A DNA stretch of 64,000 nt from Bifidobacterium minimum (GTDB lineage Bacteria; Actinomycetota; Actinomycetes; Actinomycetales; Bifidobacteriaceae): positions 1 through 64,000 of the forward strand of contig NZ_JGZD01000008.1 of NCBI RefSeq assembly GCF_000741645.1. Direction: 5' to 3'. Under the pieces are notes generated by a model. That model was not told the origin of the DNA and did no database searches. It saw only the letters and a list, made by a program, of their open reading frames with translations. The position numbers were made by a program, and so were the translations under genes. How positions within the stretch are numbered: position 1 is the stretch's first letter; each line of letters starts with the position of its first letter. Of the stretch, positions 1 to 6,995 are shown piece after piece.

Positions 1-1164
1 GAATCCCTCGGCGGCGGAGTTGTCCGGGGAGCAGCCCTTCCTGCTCATGGAGCGGATGATACCGTGCTCCTGGCAGATCCGGATCCACTCGGGCCACCGG
101 TAGTGGCAGCCACGATCCGAGTGCACGATCACCCTGGTATCATCGGGCAGGGTTCCGATCGCCTTTCTGAGCATGGTGTCGGCCAATCGGGCGTTCGGGT
201 GCAGTCCCCTCGTGTAGGCGACGATCTTGCCGTCGTAACAGTCGATCATGGGCGAGACATACACTTTGCCGTCACACGCCTTGATCTCGGTGATGTCGGT
301 CAGCCACTTCATATTGGGTTCTTTGGCACTGAAATCCCGGTGGATCAGGTTGTCGGGGGCTGGCGTGGTCTCACCCTGGTAGGAGCTGTAACGCCTGCGG
401 CAGGGGATACGAGCCACCAATCCCTCCTCCCTCATAATCCGGCGCACCACCTTCTCAGAGAGGTGAATACCCAGAGCGTGATGAAGCCTACGGTAGCCGT
501 AGCGTGAGGACGACTCCTTGAACAATGCTCTCACGCGTACTCGGATATCCGAGTACTTATCCCCGTCTCTTCGAGCGTGGTGATAATGGTAGCTACTCAA
601 GGGGATCGTGAGCCTGCGGGCCAAACAGTGCAGTGAAAACATTGGGCGCAGCCGGTCGATCAGCCTGGTCTTCTCCCGGTTCGAAAGGCGCCCCAGGCTG
701 GCGCCTGGGTCTTTTTTTACCACGTTGACCACCTGGCGCATCAGCGCGTTCTCCAGCTCAAGTTCTCTGATCCGACGGTGCAGCTCACCAACATCATCAG
801 AAACAGGGTGAACCCCGGGTTTCTCTTCTTCGGGCATCGGGGACCTCCTTTGGGGTTGCAATGCTGCCATACCACCCTCACGATACAAGGCCATCCAATG
901 ATTCACCACACCAGCACTGACACCCAACTGCGCCGCCGCTGCCTGCTGTTGCAAGCCGGTAAGACACAGGCGTACGGCTCTCACCCGCATGGAAAGCGGG
1001 ATGATTGGCTTGGGGATTCTCTCCATATACCGGGGATCCTGGTGCAGCCAGCGTTCCAAACACTGACGCGTGGGATAACCTAGATGCTCCACGACCTGCT
1101 GGGTCGTCATACTAGTGGAGAGATACAACTCCACGGCACGACCACGCTCCTCTTGACTGAACAT
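1..1164 (-). CDS. IS3-family transposase, OrfA and OrfB in one continuous frame, partial
   Basis: The frame opens at an ATG at 1164 and is still open at the window edge (388 codons seen). Residues 1 to about 100 form the OrfA-type helix-turn-helix part (MFSQEERGRAVELYLS, then QQAAAAQLGVSAGVVNHWM). The rest is an OrfB-type rve integrase: the first Asp is in WLTDITE, the second in VHSDRG, and the Glu in DNSAAEGF at the very edge, so the DDE triad is just complete. Most IS3 members make OrfAB by a -1 frameshift; here both parts are in phase. An ATG at 837 has a good ribosome-binding site (AGGAGGT), so OrfB could also be made separately. An A7 run (712-718 on the + strand) next to a 7-bp hairpin lies inside the frame. 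Terminal repeats could not be defined because the left end is missing. Confidence 0.9.
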   Translation of the reverse strand, partial: MFSQEERGRAVELYLSTSMTTQQVVEHLGYPTRQCLERWLHQDPRYMERIPKPIIPLSMRVRAVRLCLTGLQQQAAAAQLGVSAGVVNHWMALYREGGMAALQPQRRSPMPEEEKPGVHPVSDDVGELHRRIRELELENALMRQVVNVVKKDPGASLGRLSNREKTRLIDRLRPMFSLHCLARRLTIPLSSYHYHHARRDGDKYSDIRVRVRALFKESSSRYGYRRLHHALGIHLSEKVVRRIMREEGLVARIPCRRRYSSYQGETTPAPDNLIHRDFSAKEPNMKWLTDITEIKACDGKVYVSPMIDCYDGKIVAYTRGLHPNARLADTMLRKAIGTLPDDTRVIVHSDRGCHYRWPEWIRICQEHGIIRSMSRKGCSPDNSAAEGF

Positions 1165-1330
1165 AGAATCCTCTCGTTCAATCTCCAAGAAAACGTCCGC
1201 AGCCCCCTACCGCTCCATGCCCATTCCAACATATTGTGGATGGCCGAAAAACATGGCTCTCCACTCATGTTTTTCAGAGTAATCTGGTTTTTCCTTAGTT
1301 GTCATCCTCGCGCATGTTATGACCGAAAGT

Positions 1331-1374
1331 AAAAAAATGAATTCGGCGCCTGACCTGGGTCAGGCGCCGAATTC
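1331..1374 (-). terminator. Rho-independent terminator of the ketopantoate-reductase-like gene
   Basis: A perfect 17-bp inverted repeat (1339-1355 with 1358-1374, arms starting GAATTCGGCGCC) is followed on the minus strand by seven T (1331-1337). It lies about 105 bp past the stop at 1481. It would also shield the IS3 transposase downstream from read-through. Confidence 0.85.
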
Positions 1375-1480
1375 AGTCAGAAACCCGTACAGGATCTGCC
1401 AATCTCCAAGGGACGAACCGTCTGCGTGCGGCTTCCATCACGCGTCAATCTGCATTGCCACGCCTAGCCGTCTCAGTCCT

Positions 1481-2548
1481 CTAATCCTCTGAGTCTGCAC
1501 TCCTGCTCTGTGCCGTCTTGACGAGGTCCTCGGCATCCTGCACAGCCGTCGCATTCGCCGAATTATTTGCATTGTGCGCTGCCTGAGCAATGTCTGGATT
1601 GTGGATTCTGAATGCAAGCTCGGCGAGGTGCACGCCATGCGTGAGGAATTCATGCGTCCTGCATACATAATCGTTTTCGCGTCCGATCTTCGCGATGCAT
1701 CCGTTGATGAAGTCGACCTCGGTTTTGCGTCCACGGGACATATCCTGATACATCGAAGGATAATGCAGCGGATTGGCGACACGGCTCACATAATCGATGG
1801 ACTTGAGCTCTTCCTGACGAGTCTCGATAAGCCTGATTCCTGCACGGTCGCATGCATCATACGCCTCGTCGATCAATTGCTTCGCCATGTCCATCGATCC
1901 TGGATATTCAATGAACTCGCCCATCGTGATCTGATACATCGTGCACAGCGTGTTGACGACCGAGTTGAAGATTACCTTCGCCATGCACGTGCCGATGAAG
2001 TTGGTCGTGATGATCGGATTCATGTTCGAAGCCTTGAAATCCTCGAACATCTCACGCTCGATGTCGGTCGTCTTCTCGTTAAAGGCGCACATATGCATCT
2101 CACCGGCACCTGACTTGCCAATGAAGTCGACGTCTCCGGGGCCGTTCAGCACTGTTGCGACCATGGCGGTGCCGCCATAGATGCGATCGTCGCTGAAGTA
2201 CTTCCTGATTTTCTCGAAATGACCCCATCCATTCATCGCCGAGAACACGACCTGGTGATCCTTGAACAAGGGCGCGCAGCGTCTCAGGATATCGTCGAGC
2301 TGCATCTGCTTCACGAAGATGATCCAGACATCAGGATCGCCCTTGTAGCTTTCCGGCGTATAGATGTCTATTGGAACCAGATGACGGTTCTTGCGATCCC
2401 GCGATACATAGACTCCGCCCTGCTGGCGAACTGCCGCGATGTTCGGCTCCCATGCATCGATAAAGTCCACCTTGCGCCCGGCATGCTCCTGAATGAGCAC
2501 ACCATAGCGATATCCCATTGCACCTGCGCCAATAACTGCGTATTTCAT
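1481..2548 (-). CDS. Ketopantoate reductase (PanE/ApbA) family oxidoreductase
   Basis: The 355-residue protein begins MKYAVIGAGAMGYRYG, a Rossmann GxGxxG dinucleotide-binding site that suits NADP(H). The N-terminal half is the ApbA nucleotide-binding domain (VWIIFVKQMQLDDIL is the usual strand after the second Rossmann unit). The C-terminal half from about residue 175 is the helical ApbA_C domain (AKVIFNSVVNTLCTMYQITMG). The start at 2548 was chosen over an upstream in-frame codon because GGAAAG precedes it and the Rossmann strand begins at once. At 355 residues it is longer than PanE (about 300), with a charged C-terminal tail, so a paralogue acting on another 2-oxo acid is as likely as pantothenate synthesis. 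No other pantothenate gene is near. A strong terminator follows. Confidence 0.8.
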   Translation of the reverse strand: MKYAVIGAGAMGYRYGVLIQEHAGRKVDFIDAWEPNIAAVRQQGGVYVSRDRKNRHLVPIDIYTPESYKGDPDVWIIFVKQMQLDDILRRCAPLFKDHQVVFSAMNGWGHFEKIRKYFSDDRIYGGTAMVATVLNGPGDVDFIGKSGAGEMHMCAFNEKTTDIEREMFEDFKASNMNPIITTNFIGTCMAKVIFNSVVNTLCTMYQITMGEFIEYPGSMDMAKQLIDEAYDACDRAGIRLIETRQEELKSIDYVSRVANPLHYPSMYQDMSRGRKTEVDFINGCIAKIGRENDYVCRTHEFLTHGVHLAELAFRIHNPDIAQAAHNANNSANATAVQDAEDLVKTAQSRSADSED

Positions 2549-2561
2549 ATTTGTCTTTCCA

Positions 2562-2933
2562 TCATGAGTGCAGCCCGTCGCCATCGCGAGGCATGGCATA
2601 GGCGGTCAATCCATGGAATCCGGATCGATTCCGTGCAGAACCCTGCCCATGCTCGCCGTTGCGAGCCCCTTCTTCACCGCGCACTACGAAAGCATGCCAC
2701 GTCCCATGCACGCATCGCGATCTCATCACATCGTCAATGAAGATGAGGTTGTTAACCTCTGGCAAGACCCCCACTGGCAGTGTCCCAATCCCAGTCTTAA
2801 GTCTTCTTCTCAGCGTTTCATAACTGGTGCCAATATGAGCTGATGCAACTGTCATTGGAGATGTTCCAGGAACCTCATTTTTTAACATTTCGTAAAGAGC
2901 TGAAGTTACCTTCTTCGTGTGTTCTTGCATCAT
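2562..2933 (-). CDS. Small helix-turn-helix protein, Cro-like
   Basis: About 123 residues. Residues 1-60 look like a compact HTH domain (MTVASAHIGTSYETLRRRLK). This segment aligns with the divergent gene at 3150: both have a VA-A--G-(S/T)Y motif followed by basic residues and L--G---EV, so they are probably paralogues. The tail after residue about 70 (HGTWHAFVVRGEEGARNGEH) has no recognisable fold and a different base composition, so it could be a frameshifted remnant. ATG codons at 2933 and 2930 are both possible, and no clear ribosome-binding site precedes either. The gene ends 14 bp before the PanE-like start and may be cotranscribed with it. Its likely operators are in the AT-rich gap 2934-3149. 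Confidence 0.5.
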   Translation of the reverse strand: MMQEHTKKVTSALYEMLKNEVPGTSPMTVASAHIGTSYETLRRRLKTGIGTLPVGVLPEVNNLIFIDDVMRSRCVHGTWHAFVVRGEEGARNGEHGQGSARNRSGFHGLTAYAMPRDGDGLHS

Positions 2934-3149
2934 GCTCACAATAGTATCACAAATATCAAATAAATCGATGCATATGTATCTATTTATTTATAAATAGGTA
3001 ATTTATGTATCTTATTGATCAATATTAAAATAATCTATGACTGAAATATAGATACTCTAGTAATGTGTTTATACCTTCTATTAGATACTTTTGTTTATGG
3101 TTATAAAAGTAGTGATTTTTTGTCAATTGTGAATCCGTAGACTTCTTTT
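2934..3149. promoter_or_regulatory. AT-rich divergent control region with four TAGATAC-type half-sites
   Basis: This stretch is far more AT-rich than the rest of the window. GTATCT occurs at 2976-2981 and 3007-3012, and its complement AGATAC at 3050-3055 and 3083-3088: two pairs in opposite orientation, about 31-33 bp apart within each pair. Between the pairs is a 10-bp palindrome ATTGATCAAT (3014-3023). A second inverted repeat, CTATTTAT/ATAAATAG, spans 2980-2997. The layout resembles a phage immunity operator between divergent repressor genes. Which HTH protein binds is inference. Confidence 0.5.
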
Positions 3150-3389
3150 ATGATTAAAAGTTCGTGGAGCGACATTGACAGGACAGCAATAGATTTTGTC
3201 AAGTCATGGGCCAACGAAACCGAGCCAAGAACGAGCCGAACAAAAGTGGCAGCAGCACTTGGCTTTACTTACCAAGCCATCAAGAAAAAATTCAACTACG
3301 AAAATGCACCACTCACTCTGGGCGAATTTGAGGTGGACTGGGTTTTGTTCCCTGTGTTTTATTGGGTGACTGGTGTCACTTGTGATTGA
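3150..3389 (+). pseudogene. HTH protein truncated by the IS3 insertion
   Basis: The first 61 residues (3150-3333) are native: an N-terminal helix and an HTH (TKVAAALGFTYQAIKKKFNY) followed by LTLGEFE. From 3334 the reading frame runs into the IS3 terminal repeat, which supplies an artificial tail (VDWVLFPVFYWV...). Related small HTH proteins usually continue for another 20-40 residues, so the C-terminus has been lost. It diverges from the paralogous HTH gene at 2562. No continuation in phase was identified beyond the far end of the IS. Confidence 0.6.
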
Positions 3390-4285
3390 TAGTAGCGTGC
3401 TTCCACTTCGGCTGGTGTCTGGTAGCCGAGGTGTTCGTGCAGGCGTTCCTGGTTCCACCAGGAGACCCATTGGAAGGTGGCCTGTTCGAGCGCCTGCACG
3501 CTGTCGAATGGTTTGCAGCGTTTGATCAGCTCGCTCTTGTAGGCGCCGTTGACGGTTTCGGCCAGCGCGTTGTCGTAGGAGTCGCCCACGCTGCCCGTGG
3601 AGGCGAGGATGCCGTGCTCGTTCAGGCGCGTGCCGTAGATCGTGCTGATGTACTGGGTGCCGTGATCCGAGTGGTGGATCAGACCCTGTGTGTCCCCATG
3701 CCGGGCCGTCCACGAGATGGACTGGTCCAAGGCGACCAGGGGAAGCTCGCGCGTGCGCTGGCTGGCGGAGACCGCCCAGCCCACGATCCTTCTGGCATAC
3801 GCGTCGGTGACGAACGCCACATAGGCGAAGCTCCCGTCGGCCAGGCGCACGTACGTGACGTCCGCCACGTGCAGGCGACCCGGGGCGTCGGCCGTGAACG
3901 CCCTGTTCACCAGATCCTCGCGTCCTCCCGTGCTCCTGGCGGGCCGCGTGGCGACCGGGATCCTGCCGCGGCGCACGCCCCGGATGCCCAGCCCGCGCAT
4001 CACGTGCAGCACCTGGTCACGCCCGATGCCCTGCCAGCCCTGACGTTGCAACTGGGCGAACATCTTCCTGTACCCGTAGACCGCCTGGAACCGGTGGGCG
4101 TGGATCATGTGGATGTCACGGGCCAGCGTCTCGTGACGCGCCCGCATCATGCTGGAGGCACGACGCTTGGCTTGCCAGTAGGCTCTGGCGGTGATGAAAC
4201 CGCAGTCCAGCGACGCTTTGAGCGTGCGGCAGATCGGCCCGACCCCGAACCGTGCGCGATACGCGTCCACGTATGCGATCATCAA
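3359..4285 (-). CDS. IS3-family transposase OrfB (DDE integrase domain)
   Basis: About 308 residues. An HTH_21-like segment (YGYRKMFAQLQRQGWQGIGRDQV) precedes an rve catalytic core: Asp in LHVADVTYV, Asp in LIHHSDHGTQY, and Glu in NALAETVNGAYKSELI. All three acidic residues of the DDE triad are present, so the element may be active. The first possible codon is a TTG at 4285 overlapping the orfA stop, with an ATG 3 nt later. The main product is probably the OrfAB fusion made by a -1 shift on the T6 run at 4313-4318: the orfB frame is open back through that run and is in the -1 phase relative to orfA. Confidence 0.92.
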   Translation of the reverse strand: MMIAYVDAYRARFGVGPICRTLKASLDCGFITARAYWQAKRRASSMMRARHETLARDIHMIHAHRFQAVYGYRKMFAQLQRQGWQGIGRDQVLHVMRGLGIRGVRRGRIPVATRPARSTGGREDLVNRAFTADAPGRLHVADVTYVRLADGSFAYVAFVTDAYARRIVGWAVSASQRTRELPLVALDQSISWTARHGDTQGLIHHSDHGTQYISTIYGTRLNEHGILASTGSVGDSYDNALAETVNGAYKSELIKRCKPFDSVQALEQATFQWVSWWNQERLHEHLGYQTPAEVEARYYQSQVTPVTQ

Positions 4286-4581
4286 CGCCGTGTCGGGTCG
4301 AGCCTTGAGGCGAAAAAAGCCGACGCCGAACTCAAAATCTCGTTCGCTCGACGCAGTTCCACGACCTCCTTGCGCAGTCGCTTCAATTCAACGGACTCCT
4401 GCGGGCCTGCGGCGCCCTGGTCGTCCGCCTGAGTGCGCCAGCGGCGCAGCGACTCCGTGGAAACCCCCAGATCCCTGGCCACACCGACCAGCGCCTGCGT
4501 CTCCGACGAGTAATTCTCCCGGCTGTCAGCCAACAGCCTGACCGCCCGTTCTTTGAACTCCTTGGTATATCTCGTACTCAT
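4282..4581 (-). CDS. IS3-family transposase OrfA (HTH and leucine-zipper)
   Basis: 99 residues. An N-terminal helix-turn-helix (MSTRYTKEFKERAVRLLADS, then VARDLGVSTESLRRWRTQ) is followed by a basic/heptad coiled coil (VELKRLRKEVVELRRANEIL) as in other IS3 OrfA proteins. The frame ends with TGA overlapping the orfB start region. The slippery T6 run encodes the AFFA segment near the C-terminus. Confidence 0.92.
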   Translation of the reverse strand: MSTRYTKEFKERAVRLLADSRENYSSETQALVGVARDLGVSTESLRRWRTQADDQGAAGPQESVELKRLRKEVVELRRANEILSSASAFFASRLDPTRR

Positions 4582-4630
4582 AATTCCATCATTCCTTATC
4601 GAGGGGAAATCAGGAACAAAACCCAGTCCA

Positions 4631-4711
4631 TATCATACCCGCGTTGATGACCAGTCCATTAACCCGGCCGTGGTTACCACGCTGACAAATAAAACTAGTA
4701 ATAATGAATAG
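4631..4711 (+). pseudogene. Possible 3' remnant of a gene cut by the IS
   Basis: Directly after the IS right end a frame is open for 26 codons (YHTRVDDQSINPAVVTTL then TNKTSNNE) and stops at TAG 4709-4711, 8 bp before the ATG of the next small gene. The stop lies at the ribosome-binding site of that gene, as in an operon. This reads naturally as the C-terminus of a lost upstream partner. It is too short to identify and could be chance. Confidence 0.3.
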
Positions 4712-4719
4712 AGGTGAAC

Positions 4720-4968
4720 ATGCAGGTGTTGAATGAGGCGCAGGCCCAGAATCTGGCTGAGACGCTGGTTAGGCAGCAGGGTGACAAGCTGCTGGGCTTT
4801 GATCGCATGTACGGCAAGCAATACATCTATAATGTGCTGCCCAAGGAGGCCGCATCCGTTGACGACTGCATCGGGCCGCCGACGCTGGTGCTGGTGAGCG
4901 CCAATGGATCGGCTAGGTATGCCACGCCCAGTGAGCAGGAACGATACATTACTGGCAAACTGGTATGA
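4720..4968 (+). CDS. Small orphan protein of 82 residues, unknown function
   Basis: The ATG at 4720 has GAGGTG 4 nt upstream; a GTG two codons earlier is less well placed. The protein is soluble and mixed alpha/beta in appearance (QAQNLAETLVRQQGDKLLGF, then GPPTLVLVSANGSARYATP) with no signal peptide or membrane segment. I do not recognise the family. It lies between an IS and a pair of degenerate CRISPR repeats 7 bp after its stop. It is probably the surviving 3' gene of an operon whose earlier part was removed with the IS. Confidence 0.5.
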   Translation: MQVLNEAQAQNLAETLVRQQGDKLLGFDRMYGKQYIYNVLPKEAASVDDCIGPPTLVLVSANGSARYATPSEQERYITGKLV

Positions 4969-4974
4969 CGGCGT

Positions 4975-5058
4975 GTTTGCCCCGCATGTGCGGGGGTGGT
5001 CCTGGGTTGGTTATGTGTCCTTCGTCCGCGTCTGTCTGCCCCGCATGCGCTAGAACGG
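4975..5058 (+). repeat. Two orphan degenerate type I-E CRISPR repeats
   Basis: 4975-5002 matches the 28-nt repeat of the main array at 23 of 28 positions (GTTTGCCCCGCA, then TGTGCGGGGGTGGTCC). It keeps the stem: the changes are in the loop and the 3' handle. A second, more decayed copy begins at 5034 (GTCTGCCCCGCATGCGC) and loses similarity after about 17 nt. The 31 nt between them is close to the normal spacer length. It sits 28 kb from the main array with no cas gene beside it, so it is either a relic of a former array or a functional crRNA-like unit. Confidence 0.6.
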
Positions 5059-5091
5059 CGTCGTGCCGTGGCGGAACTCGATCGAGATTCC

Positions 5092-5787
5092 TCAGCTCTC
5101 ATCCGCCTTCAGCGCGGTGATCGTGAGAATCGACAGTTTCGTGGAGGCGCAGCCGGTGTAGGCGGTGGTGGCGATGTCGATCGCCGTGGTCTGGTCCGGC
5201 GGATAAACGCGGATCGCGGTGGCCTTGCGGGGCTGGCATGTTGTCGTGTCGAAGTTTCCGGTCTGGGTGATGCGCAGCGTGGCGGTCGCCGATCGTCCCG
5301 TGGCGAGAACGATCCGCGTGGGGGAGACGGAGGCGTCCCGTTCCGCGGCGGCGCCGATCTGTGAGCCCGATCGTACGAGGGAGACGCCAGGATACCCTTT
5401 GATGGCGCACGTCGACCCGGTGTTGGTCAGGACGATGGGGACGTAGACGCTTCCGGCGGCGCCGTCCGCTCTGCCCAGCCGCGCGGTGAGCTGGCTGGAC
5501 CGGCATGTTGTCGTGGCGGAGTCGGAGGACTGCGACGATGATTCGTCTGATGATGACGAATCGGAATCCTGCGTGGATGATGCGGATCCCGTGGGGCTGG
5601 ACGTCGTCGATGATGGCGTCGTCGATGTGGTGGAGGTGGATGCCGTCGATGTTCCGGATGATCCGCCGCATCCCGCCAGTGCGAGGACCAGGGCGCCCGT
5701 CGTCGCCGCAACCGGCAGAATGCGAAACGTGCGTCCATGTATTGTCTCGCGGCGCATATCGTCCGGATTTGTCGTTCCTCTTCTCAT
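5092..5787 (-). CDS. DUF4232 lipoprotein
   Basis: About 231 residues. A signal peptide with lipobox LALAGC ends near residue 40, followed by an approximately 55-residue Ser/Thr/Asp-rich linker and then a DUF4232 domain (CRSSQLTARLGRADGAAG, VLTNTGSTCAIKGYPGVSL). The domain has four cysteines, two of which bracket the hallmark NTGSxCxIxGYPGVS motif. Such proteins are exported, lipid-anchored actinobacterial proteins of unknown role. The start is uncertain: ATG codons at 5787 and 5754 are both possible and neither has a strong ribosome-binding site. The gene stands alone. Confidence 0.8.
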   Translation of the reverse strand: MRRGTTNPDDMRRETIHGRTFRILPVAATTGALVLALAGCGGSSGTSTASTSTTSTTPSSTTSSPTGSASSTQDSDSSSSDESSSQSSDSATTTCRSSQLTARLGRADGAAGSVYVPIVLTNTGSTCAIKGYPGVSLVRSGSQIGAAAERDASVSPTRIVLATGRSATATLRITQTGNFDTTTCQPRKATAIRVYPPDQTTAIDIATTAYTGCASTKLSILTITALKADES

Positions 5788-6056
5788 GAGTCCAGTCTAG
5801 GCGTCTCATTGGGGTTGAGAGAATAGACCATGATTATCGCTATGGCTATGGCTATGGATGGCTCTGACCGTGATCGGGGACGGCCATACGAATGGACGGC
5901 CATGGAATAACGAATGAACGTTGGGCGTATGAATGACGTGCGGTTGGTCTGGGTCCATCCTGTCGACAAGAGTTTGATATGACGCGATGAATGACGACGA
6001 TGACGATGACGATGACGGGCGGCGACGCCGGCGGCGTGGCAGGAAGGGATACGGAC

Positions 6057-6893
6057 ATGACATCGATGGACGGCGATATCGACAACAACGTGGCGGACGA
6101 TGCGGTATCGGAGTCCGGCATGGCAATGGAACCCGGTGGGGCGACGGGATCCGGCAAAGAGACGGATTCCGACGACCGGCGGCGGTCCTCACGGACGCAT
6201 GATTCGTCTCAGCGTCCTCGTCAGCCTCGGCCTTCGCATCCAATCCAGCCGCATGAATCCCCGCGTGATCCCATCGACACGGTCATGTTCGATCTGGGCG
6301 GCGTCATCTCCATCTGGTCGCCGCAGGACGCCTTATGCTCGCGCTATAGGCCGGAGACGATCCGGCGCTTCTTCGACGCGGTGGACTTCGATCGTCTCAA
6401 CAGCGATCTCGATGAGGGAATGTCATGGGAGGAGGCCTATGAGAGGGTCGCGTCCCTGCCGTCCGGCGATCCGATATATCCGGAGATGCTGCGCTGGTAC
6501 CATGACCATTTCGACGACACTCAGGCGGGTCGCATCCCCGGCGCCGCCCAGATGGTCCGCGATCTCAAGGCTGCAGGAATCCGCGTGTTCGGACTGACGA
6601 ACTGGAACGCCGAGACCTTCCTCAAGGCCGAACCCGCCGCGCCCATCATCGGGTCGTTCGACGACGTTCTGGTATCCGGACGCTGCCATCTGCGCAAGCC
6701 GGATCCGCGCTTCTACCAGCTCGCCATCGAACGGTTCTCCCTGATCCCGGAACGGACGCTGTTCGTCGATGACCGGCAGGAGAACGTCGACGGAGCGGCG
6801 CGCGAGGGCATAGGCGCTGTTCTCTTCCCAGGAATGGGGGAGCTGCGGCGGATCCTGCGTGACCGGGGAGTGGCGATACCCGCGCTACGGTAG
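6057..6893 (+). CDS. HAD-superfamily hydrolase, YihX-like
   Basis: About 278 residues. The HAD core begins about 75 residues in: motif I is TVMFDLGGVIS, motif II FGLTNWN, motif III Lys in HLRKPDPRFY, and motif IV LFVDDRQENVDGA. Motif I has DLGG rather than DxDxT, as in YihX-type sugar-phosphate phosphatases, so a phosphatase of small phosphorylated metabolites is likely. The start at 6057 is preferred because AGGAAGGG lies 8 nt upstream; the frame also opens at 5991 inside a (GACGAT)n tract. The first 75 residues are low-complexity Asp/Arg/Ser-rich and probably disordered. It is convergent with the MFS gene that follows. Confidence 0.85.
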   Translation: MTSMDGDIDNNVADDAVSESGMAMEPGGATGSGKETDSDDRRRSSRTHDSSQRPRQPRPSHPIQPHESPRDPIDTVMFDLGGVISIWSPQDALCSRYRPETIRRFFDAVDFDRLNSDLDEGMSWEEAYERVASLPSGDPIYPEMLRWYHDHFDDTQAGRIPGAAQMVRDLKAAGIRVFGLTNWNAETFLKAEPAAPIIGSFDDVLVSGRCHLRKPDPRFYQLAIERFSLIPERTLFVDDRQENVDGAAREGIGAVLFPGMGELRRILRDRGVAIPALR

Positions 6894-6995
6894 TCGGGAC
6901 CATGTTTCTCACGCCTCAGCCCTCAAATGTTTCGTACCACTACCGTTCCGATCGTCACCGTTCCACATCTCTGCCGTCGTCATTCTCTTATCCTC

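Larger units (their letters stand above)
3334..4630 (-). mobile_element. Complete IS3-family insertion sequence, 1,297 bp
   Basis: Perfect 18-bp terminal inverted repeats starting TGGACTGGGTTTTG lie at 3334-3351 and 4613-4630. They enclose orfA and orfB in the usual IS3 arrangement, transcribed on the minus strand. The flanking trinucleotides differ (AGG to the left, TAT to the right), so no target-site duplication is visible. That suggests a deletion or recombination next to the element after insertion. The left end interrupts an HTH gene and the right end abuts what looks like the 3' remnant of another gene. Confidence 0.9.

Noticed and set aside
5003-5033. A match between the orphan spacer and cse1 near 27010
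   Set aside because: About nine bases (GGTTGGTTA) agree, interrupted and without a seed from position 1; chance is the simpler explanation.
2562-5091. Calling 2.6-5.1 kb a prophage or integrative element
   Set aside because: Only two HTH genes and operator-like repeats support it; no integrase, structural genes or attachment sites are seen.
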